Origin: Niastella sp. OAS944
GTDB taxonomy: Bacteria > Bacteroidota > Bacteroidia > Chitinophagales > Chitinophagaceae
Length of the DNA stretch: 64,000 nucleotides
Assembly (NCBI GenBank): GCA_024809215.1
Contig: JANUBW010000013.1
Span: forward strand, 242,881-306,880
Reading direction: 5' to 3'
Shown one piece after another: positions 52,797 to 61,791 of this stretch (position 1 is the first letter of the stretch; each line of letters starts with the position of its first letter). Position numbers and translations under genes: made by a program. The notes under the pieces were generated by a model, which saw only the letters and a program-made list of their open reading frames with translations, was not told where the DNA came from and made no database searches.

Positions 52797-53894
52797 CTAC
52801 ATAGTTTCATCAAAAATATTTTCTGTTACCCCGTTCTCCTTTAATAACCGGTAATGTTTTCTTAAAGATACAGCCAGTGAGTACTGCCGGTAAGGCCAGT
52901 TGTACATTTTAGCATATTCCTTTAACAATTCGGTTACTTCGGGATAATATATATGATTTACATTAGGGAATAAATGATGCACCACATGGTAATTAAAACA
53001 GCCCATAAAAAACCGCACGAACCAGTTATCGTGCGTTACGTCGTTGGTTGTATACAACATATGCATCATCCAGTTATAGGGCAGGCTGTTCTCCTCATTG
53101 GGTAATGGAAACTCCGAGCTATCGTTTGCGTGCGGGCTCAACAAAACCATCAAAGAGAATAAGCTGGCCGTAAAAAGCATAAGCACAAACCCCGCAATTA
53201 CCATTAACCACGATACATGCAACACAAACCAGGGCGCCACTATAAGATAGAAAAGAAAGAACGCCTTAAAGGCAAACAACTTAACGTACTCTATACGTGG
53301 TATTGTTATAAGCTTCCAGATGGTCCTCTTCTTATTAAAAAAGTCTTTAAAATCCCGTACCAGCAACCAGTTGAACAGGTATAACGGGTACAGCAATGGC
53401 AAATAAATATGTTGATAGCGGTGAATGTGTAATGCATTACCATTAGGGAAAATACGAGCCATGCCGCTCTGTTCAATATCGGTATCCCACCCGTTTACAT
53501 TAGGATAATTATGATGAAACCTAATGTGACGCTGCCGCCAAACATAACTGTTGGCCCCCATTAGATCGAACAGGTGCACATAGTATTGATTTAGTTTTTT
53601 TCGGTTGAAAATGGAGCCGTGCACGGCATCATGAATGATATTCAAAAATATCATGACGAGTAAAACACCCAATAAGAAATATCCGGAATAAAAGATAAAT
53701 GGATGTTCGCCGTAGGCCAGTATGGCCAAATAAACAAATAAATACAGGGCAGGGAACAACACTGCTTTTAGTAGTATACTCCCCCGTCGCTTAGATTGTA
53801 ATTGCTGAACAAGGACGCTCACATCCTGACGCAATTGTTGAAAGATGACATCATCGCCACTTTTCGCATAGCGCGGTTTGGTTACCTTTTCCAT
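52797..53894 (-). CDS. Fatty acid desaturase
   Basis: About 365 aa membrane desaturase. Three His boxes: HDAVHGSIF, RQRHIRFHHNYPNVNGWD and NYHVVHHLFPNVNHIYYPEV. Several hydrophobic pairs lie between boxes 1 and 2 and before box 3. Acyl-lipid front-end/delta-5-like arrangement; substrate undetermined. The first standard start is GTG at 53906; the ATG at 53894 (MEKVTKPRYAKSG) is preferred. It precedes the hydroxylase gene. Confidence 0.85.
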   Translation of the reverse strand: MEKVTKPRYAKSGDDVIFQQLRQDVSVLVQQLQSKRRGSILLKAVLFPALYLFVYLAILAYGEHPFIFYSGYFLLGVLLVMIFLNIIHDAVHGSIFNRKKLNQYYVHLFDLMGANSYVWRQRHIRFHHNYPNVNGWDTDIEQSGMARIFPNGNALHIHRYQHIYLPLLYPLYLFNWLLVRDFKDFFNKKRTIWKLITIPRIEYVKLFAFKAFFLFYLIVAPWFVLHVSWLMVIAGFVLMLFTASLFSLMVLLSPHANDSSEFPLPNEENSLPYNWMMHMLYTTNDVTHDNWFVRFFMGCFNYHVVHHLFPNVNHIYYPEVTELLKEYAKMYNWPYRQYSLAVSLRKHYRLLKENGVTENIFDETM

Positions 53895-54068
53895 CAGGTA
53901 ATTCACTTTTAGAATAAAATCCTTTCTTGATTAAATACTTGCCGGGTACCTTGGGTAGTTGGAAAAGTAGGTGCAACTCTATATTAACCCTGATTTTAAA
54001 TAAAGGTTCGGGCGGGGTTGAAGAAAATTTTTGATTAAAGCAGGAAGGGCAATATTTTCTACATTTTG

Positions 54069-56570
54069 CTACTTGCTTATCAGGTCGTTGATGGTGGTTA
54101 ATACATATTTTCTTTCCTGTAAATACGAAATAAGCCTTTGCAGTTGACCCGAAGACCTGTCTGTGCGCGCCGGATGTGCACCAACATGAAATAATAAAAT
54201 AAAGCCATTCAACCCGGCTGTATTACGTTGCTCATATGCCATAATTGAATCCAATATAGCAGTACTGCTTCTGTAATTCTTCATATCGGGTGTTGTATAA
54301 TCTGCATTACTGTAAGTACCGGGAGTAAAATTCACTAACTGCACACCTTGTTGCTTCGTCCACACGGTAATGCTATCATTGAACCATTCATAAGGGGGTA
54401 AAAAGAACGGGGCCTGCTGTTTGGTTATACCATAGGCCTGCATGGCCTTATAGTTATTGGTCAGGTCCTGTACAAACTGCTCTTTGGTCACCAGCAAACT
54501 ATCGCGTTTGCCCCAGTCGCAATACAACAAATGCGCATCAGAATGTGGCCCCAGATAATGACCCTGTTTTCTCAAAGTAACAATAGGAAGCTTATTCGCT
54601 TCATTACGGTAGAACCTGCCGGTAAAGAAAAAGGATGCTTTAACGTTCTTAATACGCAGGGCACGCTCAATCCCAGGCATATCATTGTTATACTCATCGC
54701 CGGTAAATACCAGGGCCAGTTTCTTTTGTTTGGTATCGCCCCTTATTATAGCACCATGATCGTAAGTATATGCAGCAGTTGTGCTCTTGAACATCTTTGA
54801 TTGATCGTCCTCTTTGGCTGCCAGTAAATACACCAGCGAAGCCGTACCATCCATAGTAGGTTCATTGGTTGAGTAATCGCCATAATCATCATGGTATACT
54901 ACCAGGTCGCTTTGAAAAGCCGCATATTCATCGGGCTCATTCAGTGTAATGCCAATAAGATTTTTATAAATAGTACCATACACGGGGCCATCAACCAAAC
55001 CACCATCAATAGAATACTTTTTTAAGTGGGTGAAAGCCGAATGCGGGTCGGCAGGCGTATCGCCCCAGGAAGGCAACCCATAGACCATACTTGTTCCCCA
55101 GGGATTGCAGCCAAACAACCAATCGAAACAAGCTTGTTCCAGTTCGCTATATGTAGCATCACCCATTAGTTTTCGGTACCAGTAACACTGCGTAGCAAAT
55201 GAAGTGGTTAAATTATTACTGCACCAAATAAATGGCACACCCCGGTAAAATGCATTGCGGTTTGCCTTCTGCCATACGCGCTCAATACCTTCTTTGTAAT
55301 ACCCCATTAATTCTTTTTGCTGCTGCCCGCGCAATTGTTTAGATAACTCATAATGCCCTATGTTTATAAAAGGATACCATTGGTAGTGGCGTGCGGTATC
55401 GGAACCAAGCCAGGGAGTAATTTCTTCCTGTTGCGAATACGTGTAGGCCGCTGTTATATGTTTTTTGTAGGCACCTTTCATGGCTGCAATGGATGCACCC
55501 GCAAGCTCCATATCATCCGTCCAGTTGTCTTCCTCATAAAAGTAGGGTGAACGCCCCGGTGCGGTTTGGCATACGCCTGGCTTTTCAACACCCAATGCCC
55601 AGGCCGATAATGCCCTGCTTTGAAGCAATGTATCTTTAAATAATACCGAGCCCAATGCAAATGCACTGGCAAATTTACCGGCGGTTGAAGCCAGCCCGGT
55701 TGAGCGGTTCTTGTATTTGGCAGAACCCTGTGGCGTAGGGGTGCAAAAGTAAACCGGACGCTCATACCCGCGGCCGTAAAAGCTATCTTCTTTGGGTATA
55801 CGCATTCCCTGATGATCGCGGTCATCGGCAATTTGGTTAAACATCCAATTACTGCGGGGATGCATTTTTAATAACCAGTTCAATCCCCAATGGGCTTCAT
55901 CCAATACATCGGCCCGGTTGTTCTTTCCGGGCAACCCATTTGCCTGGTGTGCATCATTAAACACTTTTGGAAAATCGCGGTAGGCAGCCAGCAAATGCCA
56001 GGTGGCGTTTGCTGAAGTGGTAACATATTGCAGGTAATCCGATGCATCGTGCCAGCCTCCGCTTGCATCTATGTGCGTACTATCGGGCATGGGGCCATAC
56101 AAAGTATAACCATCATGGGTATGGCAACTATCATTCAAAAACGGATTAAACCCACTGCGTTGTTGACGCATATAACGCAAACAAAAATCGGCCCCGCCTT
56201 TATATACATCAGCGTCAATCCTAAACTCAGGTGATAATGCCGTGCCTGCTTTTATAAGATACCTGCCCGGAGTGGTAAAGGTTGAAAAATTTAACCTCGC
56301 AGTTTGCGTAAAGGGGCCATAGGCGCCAAAGGCTTTGCCGGCCTTTCCGGTATAAACCGTTTTTCCATTGGCAACATTTACTATACTAAAATCAGCGATC
56401 ATGTTTTGTTCTTTACTGCACCATACCGCCACTTTGTTGCTGTTTGGTTTATACCCTAACAAATTTATGCGTATATAACTATTGGTTTGGGCATTAACAA
56501 TTAAACTAACCACACTTAACAGTAAAACAATGATCACTGGCAAGCCAGCCTGCTTTTTATAATGATGCAT
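54069..56570 (-). CDS. Glycoside hydrolase family 9 / polysaccharide deacetylase fusion protein
   Basis: 833 aa secreted protein with three parts. Signal peptide then an Ig-like N-terminal domain (RINLLGYKPNSNKVAVWC); a GH9 (alpha/alpha)6 domain, about residues 120-600, with the catalytic Asp pair in GGWHDASDYLQY and the proton donor Glu in YSTNEPTMDGTASLVYLLA; and a NodB/CE4 polysaccharide deacetylase domain, about residues 620-833, with LALVFTGDEYNN, the metal His pair in GPHSDAHLLY, FLPPYEWF and LLFHVGAHPARTD. The GH9 part acts on beta-1,4-glucan or amino-sugar glycan and the CE4 part removes N- or O-acetyls (inference). Overlapping the coding frame there is no second start, so it is one polypeptide. 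Confidence 0.88.
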   Translation of the reverse strand: MHHYKKQAGLPVIIVLLLSVVSLIVNAQTNSYIRINLLGYKPNSNKVAVWCSKEQNMIADFSIVNVANGKTVYTGKAGKAFGAYGPFTQTARLNFSTFTTPGRYLIKAGTALSPEFRIDADVYKGGADFCLRYMRQQRSGFNPFLNDSCHTHDGYTLYGPMPDSTHIDASGGWHDASDYLQYVTTSANATWHLLAAYRDFPKVFNDAHQANGLPGKNNRADVLDEAHWGLNWLLKMHPRSNWMFNQIADDRDHQGMRIPKEDSFYGRGYERPVYFCTPTPQGSAKYKNRSTGLASTAGKFASAFALGSVLFKDTLLQSRALSAWALGVEKPGVCQTAPGRSPYFYEEDNWTDDMELAGASIAAMKGAYKKHITAAYTYSQQEEITPWLGSDTARHYQWYPFINIGHYELSKQLRGQQQKELMGYYKEGIERVWQKANRNAFYRGVPFIWCSNNLTTSFATQCYWYRKLMGDATYSELEQACFDWLFGCNPWGTSMVYGLPSWGDTPADPHSAFTHLKKYSIDGGLVDGPVYGTIYKNLIGITLNEPDEYAAFQSDLVVYHDDYGDYSTNEPTMDGTASLVYLLAAKEDDQSKMFKSTTAAYTYDHGAIIRGDTKQKKLALVFTGDEYNNDMPGIERALRIKNVKASFFFTGRFYRNEANKLPIVTLRKQGHYLGPHSDAHLLYCDWGKRDSLLVTKEQFVQDLTNNYKAMQAYGITKQQAPFFLPPYEWFNDSITVWTKQQGVQLVNFTPGTYSNADYTTPDMKNYRSSTAILDSIMAYEQRNTAGLNGFILLFHVGAHPARTDRSSGQLQRLISYLQERKYVLTTINDLISK

Positions 56571-56585
56571 AGTTGTAAACTCTTT

Positions 56586-57833
56586 TTAATTGCGGTAATC
56601 AAATTGAAAGGCGCTGAGATCGGGCGCATGTTTTCTTTTTCGTTTCAGCTCGTACTGGTAAATAATATTGCCCATTTCTTTAAAGAAGGGATAGCCCGTT
56701 TCAACATACTCGTATTTATCATCGTTCAGCACACCGTCACTATTCACATAAATATTACCGCTTACCATAAACTCAATCTTATTTTTAAAATCAACTATGT
56801 AGGCAACATCTGTAAGAAAACCATACGACCAGCCTGTTTTATTAAATACCCGTATGTTGGAAGGAATTTTACTTCGCCAGGCTTTGAACATAAAGAACTT
56901 GGTATAGCTGTCGAAAAACTCGGCGGTATCATAATGCGGATGATCGCTTTCAGAAGGCAGTTCGCTCATATACCTGTACAGGAATGCATAATCATCGGGC
57001 TGTAAATTAAATCGCTTCTGCTCTGGCACTGAATTGGGGAACAAAACTGCCTGCAGCACCTGCTGCATATCTTCCAACGGAAAATTGTTGTGGGTGGTAA
57101 AATCCATAGGCGCTTTTATCAAACTGTCGAAACGGTTGTAATGCGCCCGGCCTATGAATATTTTCTTTTGAAAATTGAATGGGTCAGCATTGTAGGCTGC
57201 CAATTGCCTGTACAACAAACTATCGCCCTGCATAAACCTGATTGGATTGGTATGGCGGTTCTCATCTTCATTCATGGTCACAAAACGGCGGGTAATACGG
57301 GTATCGTTATAACCCATTTGCCACATGCGTTCGTTCAACTGCTGCTGGCCAACAAATTCGTACAGGCGATTATAGGCATCATTATCGCTTACCAAAAAGA
57401 TCTTTTTTACATACTGCGCTACAGAAGGCAAAAAGTTGGCCGCGCTGCTGTCGTGCTTCACCTTTGTTTGCCGGCTAAATGCACTATCGGTAAACATAGT
57501 GGTGAATTTATTAACGCCGTACTTGTTTAGGGTGTTCATTTTTTCCAGGGCCAATACAGCTGTTGGCAACTTAACCATCGATGCAGGGTTAAAGTACTCG
57601 TTACGGTTAACCCTGTAATAGTAATTGGTAAAATGGGGTTGATTATTTTTATCGCGATCGATCTTTGTATATATGAACTGGTAATGAAATGTATCGGGCT
57701 GATCCAGGATCTCATTCAGGAATGGTGAGGCCTGTTGCCTGATCATTTTTTCGAGCCATGCATCTGTTTTGCTTTGCGCCGAAGCAACATAGGTTGTTGC
57801 CAACAATGCCATTAAAAACACCCATTGTTTCAT
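56586..57833 (-). CDS. Serine hydrolase of the class A beta-lactamase fold
   Basis: About 415 aa, exported (signal peptide MKQWVFLMALLATTYVASAQ). SxxK motif in NPASMVKLPTAV (Ser near 85), SDN motif in VSDNDAYNRLYEF and KTG motif in VFNKTGWSYGFLTDVAYIV, the complete set of class A serine beta-lactamase-related enzymes. It is much longer than a true class A enzyme, and the middle is unlike them, so it may be a periplasmic peptidase or PBP-like hydrolase. Start ATG 57833; the TTG six bases upstream is not required. Confidence 0.8.
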   Translation of the reverse strand: MKQWVFLMALLATTYVASAQSKTDAWLEKMIRQQASPFLNEILDQPDTFHYQFIYTKIDRDKNNQPHFTNYYYRVNRNEYFNPASMVKLPTAVLALEKMNTLNKYGVNKFTTMFTDSAFSRQTKVKHDSSAANFLPSVAQYVKKIFLVSDNDAYNRLYEFVGQQQLNERMWQMGYNDTRITRRFVTMNEDENRHTNPIRFMQGDSLLYRQLAAYNADPFNFQKKIFIGRAHYNRFDSLIKAPMDFTTHNNFPLEDMQQVLQAVLFPNSVPEQKRFNLQPDDYAFLYRYMSELPSESDHPHYDTAEFFDSYTKFFMFKAWRSKIPSNIRVFNKTGWSYGFLTDVAYIVDFKNKIEFMVSGNIYVNSDGVLNDDKYEYVETGYPFFKEMGNIIYQYELKRKRKHAPDLSAFQFDYRN

Positions 57834-57884
57834 GGGCAAAAGTTACGTACAAAATGAGGAGCAGGATAATTTTTTACCACGCAG

Positions 57885-57970
57885 AATCCGGCAAGCTAAA
57901 AGCCGAAAGCCTAAAGCCAAAAGCGAAAACCAGCTTGTATTTGCTTTCAGCTTTCGGCTTATGGCTTTAA
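57885..57970. repeat. Word repeat with inverted arm (AAAGCCGAAAGCC class)
   Basis: GCAAGCTAAAAGCCGAAAGC and CTAAAGCCAAAAGCG, then GCTTTCAGCTTTCGGCTTATGG and CTTTAAGCC. Forms an imperfect hairpin upstream of the FAH-family gene. Confidence 0.8.
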
Positions 57971-58056
57971 GCCGCACAACTATAAACAGGAAACCTTCCC
58001 TTACCAACATGTCAACTTTTAAATTACATTGCATGCTCTAAAAAATACTGCCATAC

Positions 58057-59067
58057 ATGAAACTTGTTTCTTATCTCAGCGAAGGTCACGACCGTGTAGC
58101 AATACTCGTTGACGGATTACTATATGATGCCGAAGTTTTACATCCCGATCTGCCTCAGAGTATGAGCATATTCCTCAGCTATTGGGAAGATGCTTATTCC
58201 ATGGCGCTGGGTGGCGAAATGATGATAAAGGAAGGAAAGATCCCTAAAAGCAAGGGCTTTGCGTACGATAGTGCAACTATTTTGGCCCCTGTTCCATTCC
58301 CTACAAGCTGCCGCGATGGCTATGCTTTTCGCCAGCACGTAGAAGCGGCCCGCCGTAACCGCAAGGCGCCCATGATCCCTGAGTTTGATCAATACCCCAT
58401 TTTCTATTTTACCAATCACCATAGCATACAGGGCCCCGGCAATATACAATGCATGCCCGATCATTTTGAGAAGCTCGATTTTGAACTGGAAGTAGCCATT
58501 GTAGTATGTAAACATGGCCGTAACATAAGGGCCGAAGAAGCCGATGAATATATTGGTGGTTTAATGATCATGAACGATATGAGCGCCCGTCGCCTGCAAA
58601 TGGAAGAAATGTTGCTGAACCTGGGGCCCGCCAAAGGAAAAGATTTTTCTACCGTTATTGGCCCCTGGCTGGTAACCTTAGATGAGTTGGAACAATTTGA
58701 AGTACCAGCCCAGCCCGGCCATACAGGTAAAAACTACAACCTGCGTATGCAATGCCGCGTAAATGGCAAACAGGTGAGCGATGGCAATATGAAAGATATG
58801 AACTGGACCTTTGCCGAGATCATCGAGCGCGCCTCCTATGGCGTTGATCTTTACCCCGGCGATGTTATTGGCAGTGGTACCGTAGGCACCGGTTGCTTTT
58901 TAGAACTGAATGGAACCGGCAAACTAAACTATCCCGACTATCAGGAGCAATGGCTGCAACCCGGCGATGTGGTTGAACTGGAAGTGGATGGACTGGGCAC
59001 ACTCAGCAATACCATTATTCAGGAGGAGGATGATTTTTCACTGCTGGCCCGGAAAAAATCGGTTTAA
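58057..59067 (+). CDS. Fumarylacetoacetate hydrolase family protein
   Basis: 336 aa FAH-fold hydrolase. KLVSYLSEGHDRVAILVDGLLYDAE (N-terminal half), then DFELEVAIVVCKHGRNI (metal Glu), GGLMIMNDMSARRLQMEE, GKDFSTVIGPWLVTLDEL and GDVIGSGTVGTGCFLELNGTG. Metal-dependent C-C hydrolase of a beta-keto acid. The next gene, a flavin reductase-like protein, is a frequent neighbour in aromatic (tyrosine/homogentisate) degradation loci, but no other pathway gene is visible. Confidence 0.87.
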   Translation: MKLVSYLSEGHDRVAILVDGLLYDAEVLHPDLPQSMSIFLSYWEDAYSMALGGEMMIKEGKIPKSKGFAYDSATILAPVPFPTSCRDGYAFRQHVEAARRNRKAPMIPEFDQYPIFYFTNHHSIQGPGNIQCMPDHFEKLDFELEVAIVVCKHGRNIRAEEADEYIGGLMIMNDMSARRLQMEEMLLNLGPAKGKDFSTVIGPWLVTLDELEQFEVPAQPGHTGKNYNLRMQCRVNGKQVSDGNMKDMNWTFAEIIERASYGVDLYPGDVIGSGTVGTGCFLELNGTGKLNYPDYQEQWLQPGDVVELEVDGLGTLSNTIIQEEDDFSLLARKKSV

Positions 59068-59100
59068 GCACATTAGCCCATTATCTAATTAGCATATTAG
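59068..59100. repeat. Short word repeat (ATTAGCCCATTATC)
   Basis: CACATTAGCCCATTATCTAATTAGCATATTA, reiterated ATTAG/ATTAT words in the FAH-flavin reductase gap. No inverted arm of useful length. Confidence 0.4.
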
Positions 59101-59106
59101 TTTTCT

Positions 59107-59988
59107 ATGATCTTAGACCTGAAAGAACTGGCGCCGGCGCTGCGGCAAAATTATTTGCAACACGCTATTGCACCACGGCCCGTTTGTTTTGCAAGCACTG
59201 TTGATAGAGCCGGCAAGGTGAACCTTAGCCCATTCAGCTTTTTCAATCTGTTCTCATCGAACCCGCCCATAGTAATATTTTCACCCGCACGCCGGGTACG
59301 CGATAATACCACCAAGCACACTTTAGAAAATGTGCTGGAAGTGCCCGAAGTGGTGATCAATATTGTTGATTACGATATGGTGTACCAAACCAGTTTGGCC
59401 AGTTGTGAATTTCCCAAAGAGGTGAATGAATTTGCCAAGGCTGGTTTTACAGCCGAGCCAGCCACTCTGGTGCAGCCGCCCATGGTAAAAGAAAGCAAAA
59501 TAAAATTAGAATGCCGGGTACAGGAGGTTAAACCCCTGGGTACCGAAGGCGGCGCCGGCAACCTGGTCATTTGCGAAATACTGCGTATGCATATTGCCGA
59601 TGAATTGCTGAATGAGAACAAAATGATAGATCAGCGTAAAATTCATCATATTGCCCGGCTGGGGGGCGACTGGTATTGCAAGGTTGATGAAACAAATCTT
59701 TTTCAGGTAGAAAAACCCAATACCCAACTGGGCATTGGTATTGATGCACTGCCAGATCCCATCAGGAACAGCAAAATACTCACAGGCAATAACCTGGGTC
59801 AGCTGGGCAATGTGCATGAGCTGCCGGCCATCGATCCCTCGTTTGACGATCCCCAGCTTAAAAGCATTTTTCAATACTACTCGGTAAACCCGGCCGATAT
59901 GGAAACCGAATTACATACGTATGCCAAAAAACTGCTGAACGAAGGCAAAGTACGGGAAGCGTGGCAGGTACTACTGGCGCTGGACTAA
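59107..59988 (+). CDS. Flavin reductase family protein (FMN-binding split barrel)
   Basis: 293 aa: an N-terminal flavin reductase-like split-barrel domain (about residues 1-210: HAIAPRPVCFASTVDRAGKVNLSPFSFFNLFSSNPPIVIFSPA, VVINIVDYDMVYQTSLASCEFPKEVNEFAKAGF) with FMN phosphate contacts, and a short C-terminal extension ending in a helical MRE-like tail. Enzyme or flavoprotein that reduces FMN for a partner or acts on its own. It follows the FAH-family gene by 39 bases. Confidence 0.82.
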   Translation: MILDLKELAPALRQNYLQHAIAPRPVCFASTVDRAGKVNLSPFSFFNLFSSNPPIVIFSPARRVRDNTTKHTLENVLEVPEVVINIVDYDMVYQTSLASCEFPKEVNEFAKAGFTAEPATLVQPPMVKESKIKLECRVQEVKPLGTEGGAGNLVICEILRMHIADELLNENKMIDQRKIHHIARLGGDWYCKVDETNLFQVEKPNTQLGIGIDALPDPIRNSKILTGNNLGQLGNVHELPAIDPSFDDPQLKSIFQYYSVNPADMETELHTYAKKLLNEGKVREAWQVLLALD

Positions 59989-59989
59989 G

Positions 59990-60110
59990 GGTTTCAGGGG
60001 AAAACAGGCAACAATTTGTTTCATGGACTGCTTTGGTTTTCCCTGAAACCTGTACCCTGGAACTTGCAACCGGTACCAACCTGGTACCCGGCAACTGGTA
60101 TCGCGGTTGT
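59990..60110. repeat. Word repeats (CCTGTACCCTGG / GGTACCAACC class)
   Basis: CCTGAAACCTGTACCCTGG, AACTTGCAACCGGTACC, AACCTGGTACCCGGC, AACTGG words between the flavin reductase gene and lysS, the same class as the repeats near 34 kb and 39.5 kb. Confidence 0.65.
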
Positions 60111-60137
60111 TTGTATCCTCCACAACAAGTACCTTTG
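60107..60137 (+). promoter_or_regulatory. Putative lysS promoter (TTG-N20-TACCTTTG)
   Basis: -33 TTG at 60107-60109, perfect TAnnTTTG at 60130-60137 with 20-base spacing, 19 bases before the lysS ATG. It excludes the longer upstream reading frame as coding. Confidence 0.6.
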
Positions 60138-60156
60138 CAGCCGCATTTGCAATTTT

Positions 60157-61698
60157 ATGAGTACACAACATTTGTCAGAACAGGAGATCATTCGACGCGA
60201 GAAATTACAGGAATTACAAAAACTGGGTATCGATCCTTACCCTGCGCCTTTGTATCCTGTTAACATTACAGCAGCCTATATTAAGAAGCACTATAAGGGC
60301 GAAGAAAATAAAGCCGACTTTGCCAATGTATGCCTGGCGGGCCGCATCATGAGCATTCGTGATATGGGTAAGGCTTCTTTTGCCAAATTGCAGGATAGTA
60401 CGGGCAATATACAGGTGTATATTAAGCGCGATGAAGTTTGCCCTGGTGAAGACAAGATGATGTACGATAAAGTGTGGAAACACCTTACCGATATGGGCGA
60501 CATCATTGGCGTAAAAGGTTATGTTTTCACCACCAAAACCGGTGAAACCTCTGTACACGTTACCGAGTTCACCTTTCTTACCAAATCGTTGAAACCATTA
60601 CCGGTTGTTAAGGTAAAAGACGGCGAAGCATTCGACGAAGTAACCGACCCCGAGTTCCGTTACCGCCAGCGTTATGCCGACCTCATCATTAACCCAACGG
60701 TAAAAGATACATTTACAAAACGCAGCAAGCTCATTAATACCATTCGCGATTTCTTAAATGAGCAGGGCGCATTGGAAGTTGATACCCCGGTATTGCAATC
60801 CATTCCCGGTGGTGCAGCTGCAAGGCCGTTCACCACGCACCACAATGCACTGGATGTGCCTTTTTACCTGCGTATAGCCAACGAGCTGTACCTGAAACGC
60901 CTTATTGTAGGCGGGTTCGACTGGGTATATGAATTCAGCCGCAACTTTCGTAACGAGGGTATGGACCGCACCCATAACCCTGAGTTTACCGTGTTGGAAT
61001 GGTATACTGCCTACAAGGATTATTTCTGGATGATGGAGATCACCGAAACCCTGTTCGAAAAAATTGCCATTGCATTACATGGTACTACAACCCTTCAGGT
61101 AGGTGATAAAGAAATTAACTTTAAAGCGCCGTTCAAGCGCATTAGTATATACGATGCCATTAAAGAAAATACTGGCATCGATGTAAGCAATATGAATGAA
61201 GATGAGTTGCGCCAGGTGTGCAAACAACTGAACATTCATACCGAAGCCAGCATGGGTAAAGGAAAATTGATCGATGAACTGTTTGGCACAAAATGCGAAG
61301 GCCATTATGTGCAGCCTACTTTCATCATCGATTACCCCATTGAAATGAGCCCGCTTACCAAAAAACATCGCAGCAAACCCGGACTGGTTGAGCGTTTTGA
61401 GCTGATGGTAAATGGTAAGGAGATCGCTAATGCATACAGTGAGCTGAACGATCCTATTGATCAACGCGAGCGTTTTGAAGAACAGGCCGAATTGTTGAAA
61501 CGTGGTGATGATGAAGCCATGTATATCGATAACGATTTCCTTCGCGCGCTTGAATATGGTATGCCGCCCACTTCGGGTATTGGTATTGGTATCGATCGCC
61601 TGGTTATGCTGATGACCAATCAGCCTTCTATTCAGGATGTATTGCTGTTCCCGCAAATGCGGCCCGAAAAAACAGCAGAAAAGCCAGAGCAGGGGTAA
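60157..61698 (+). CDS. lysS: Lysyl-tRNA synthetase, class II
   Basis: About 513 aa. N-terminal OB-fold (CLAGRIMSIRDMGKASFAKLQDSTGNIQVYIKRDE), class II motif 1 around RSKLINTIRDFL, motif 2 FRNEGMDRTHNPEFTVLEWY and motif 3 GIGIGIDRLVMLM. Charges tRNA-Lys. The start at 60157 (MSTQHLSEQEIIRREKLQEL) is chosen because of the promoter just upstream and the typical N-terminus. Strong terminator follows. Confidence 0.96.
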   Translation: MSTQHLSEQEIIRREKLQELQKLGIDPYPAPLYPVNITAAYIKKHYKGEENKADFANVCLAGRIMSIRDMGKASFAKLQDSTGNIQVYIKRDEVCPGEDKMMYDKVWKHLTDMGDIIGVKGYVFTTKTGETSVHVTEFTFLTKSLKPLPVVKVKDGEAFDEVTDPEFRYRQRYADLIINPTVKDTFTKRSKLINTIRDFLNEQGALEVDTPVLQSIPGGAAARPFTTHHNALDVPFYLRIANELYLKRLIVGGFDWVYEFSRNFRNEGMDRTHNPEFTVLEWYTAYKDYFWMMEITETLFEKIAIALHGTTTLQVGDKEINFKAPFKRISIYDAIKENTGIDVSNMNEDELRQVCKQLNIHTEASMGKGKLIDELFGTKCEGHYVQPTFIIDYPIEMSPLTKKHRSKPGLVERFELMVNGKEIANAYSELNDPIDQRERFEEQAELLKRGDDEAMYIDNDFLRALEYGMPPTSGIGIGIDRLVMLMTNQPSIQDVLLFPQMRPEKTAEKPEQG

Positions 61699-61725
61699 TT
61701 CTACATAAACATAACTAATATATGT

Positions 61726-61759
61726 AAACCAAAGTAACCGCGTGTTACTTTGGTTTTTT
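61726..61759 (+). terminator. Rho-independent terminator of lysS
   Basis: Perfect 13-bp stem AAACCAAAGTAAC / GTTACTTTGGTTT, five-base loop, then TTTTA. Confidence 0.88.
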
Positions 61760-61791
61760 ATTGCGCCAACGTCAAGTCCCGCTCACGGACA

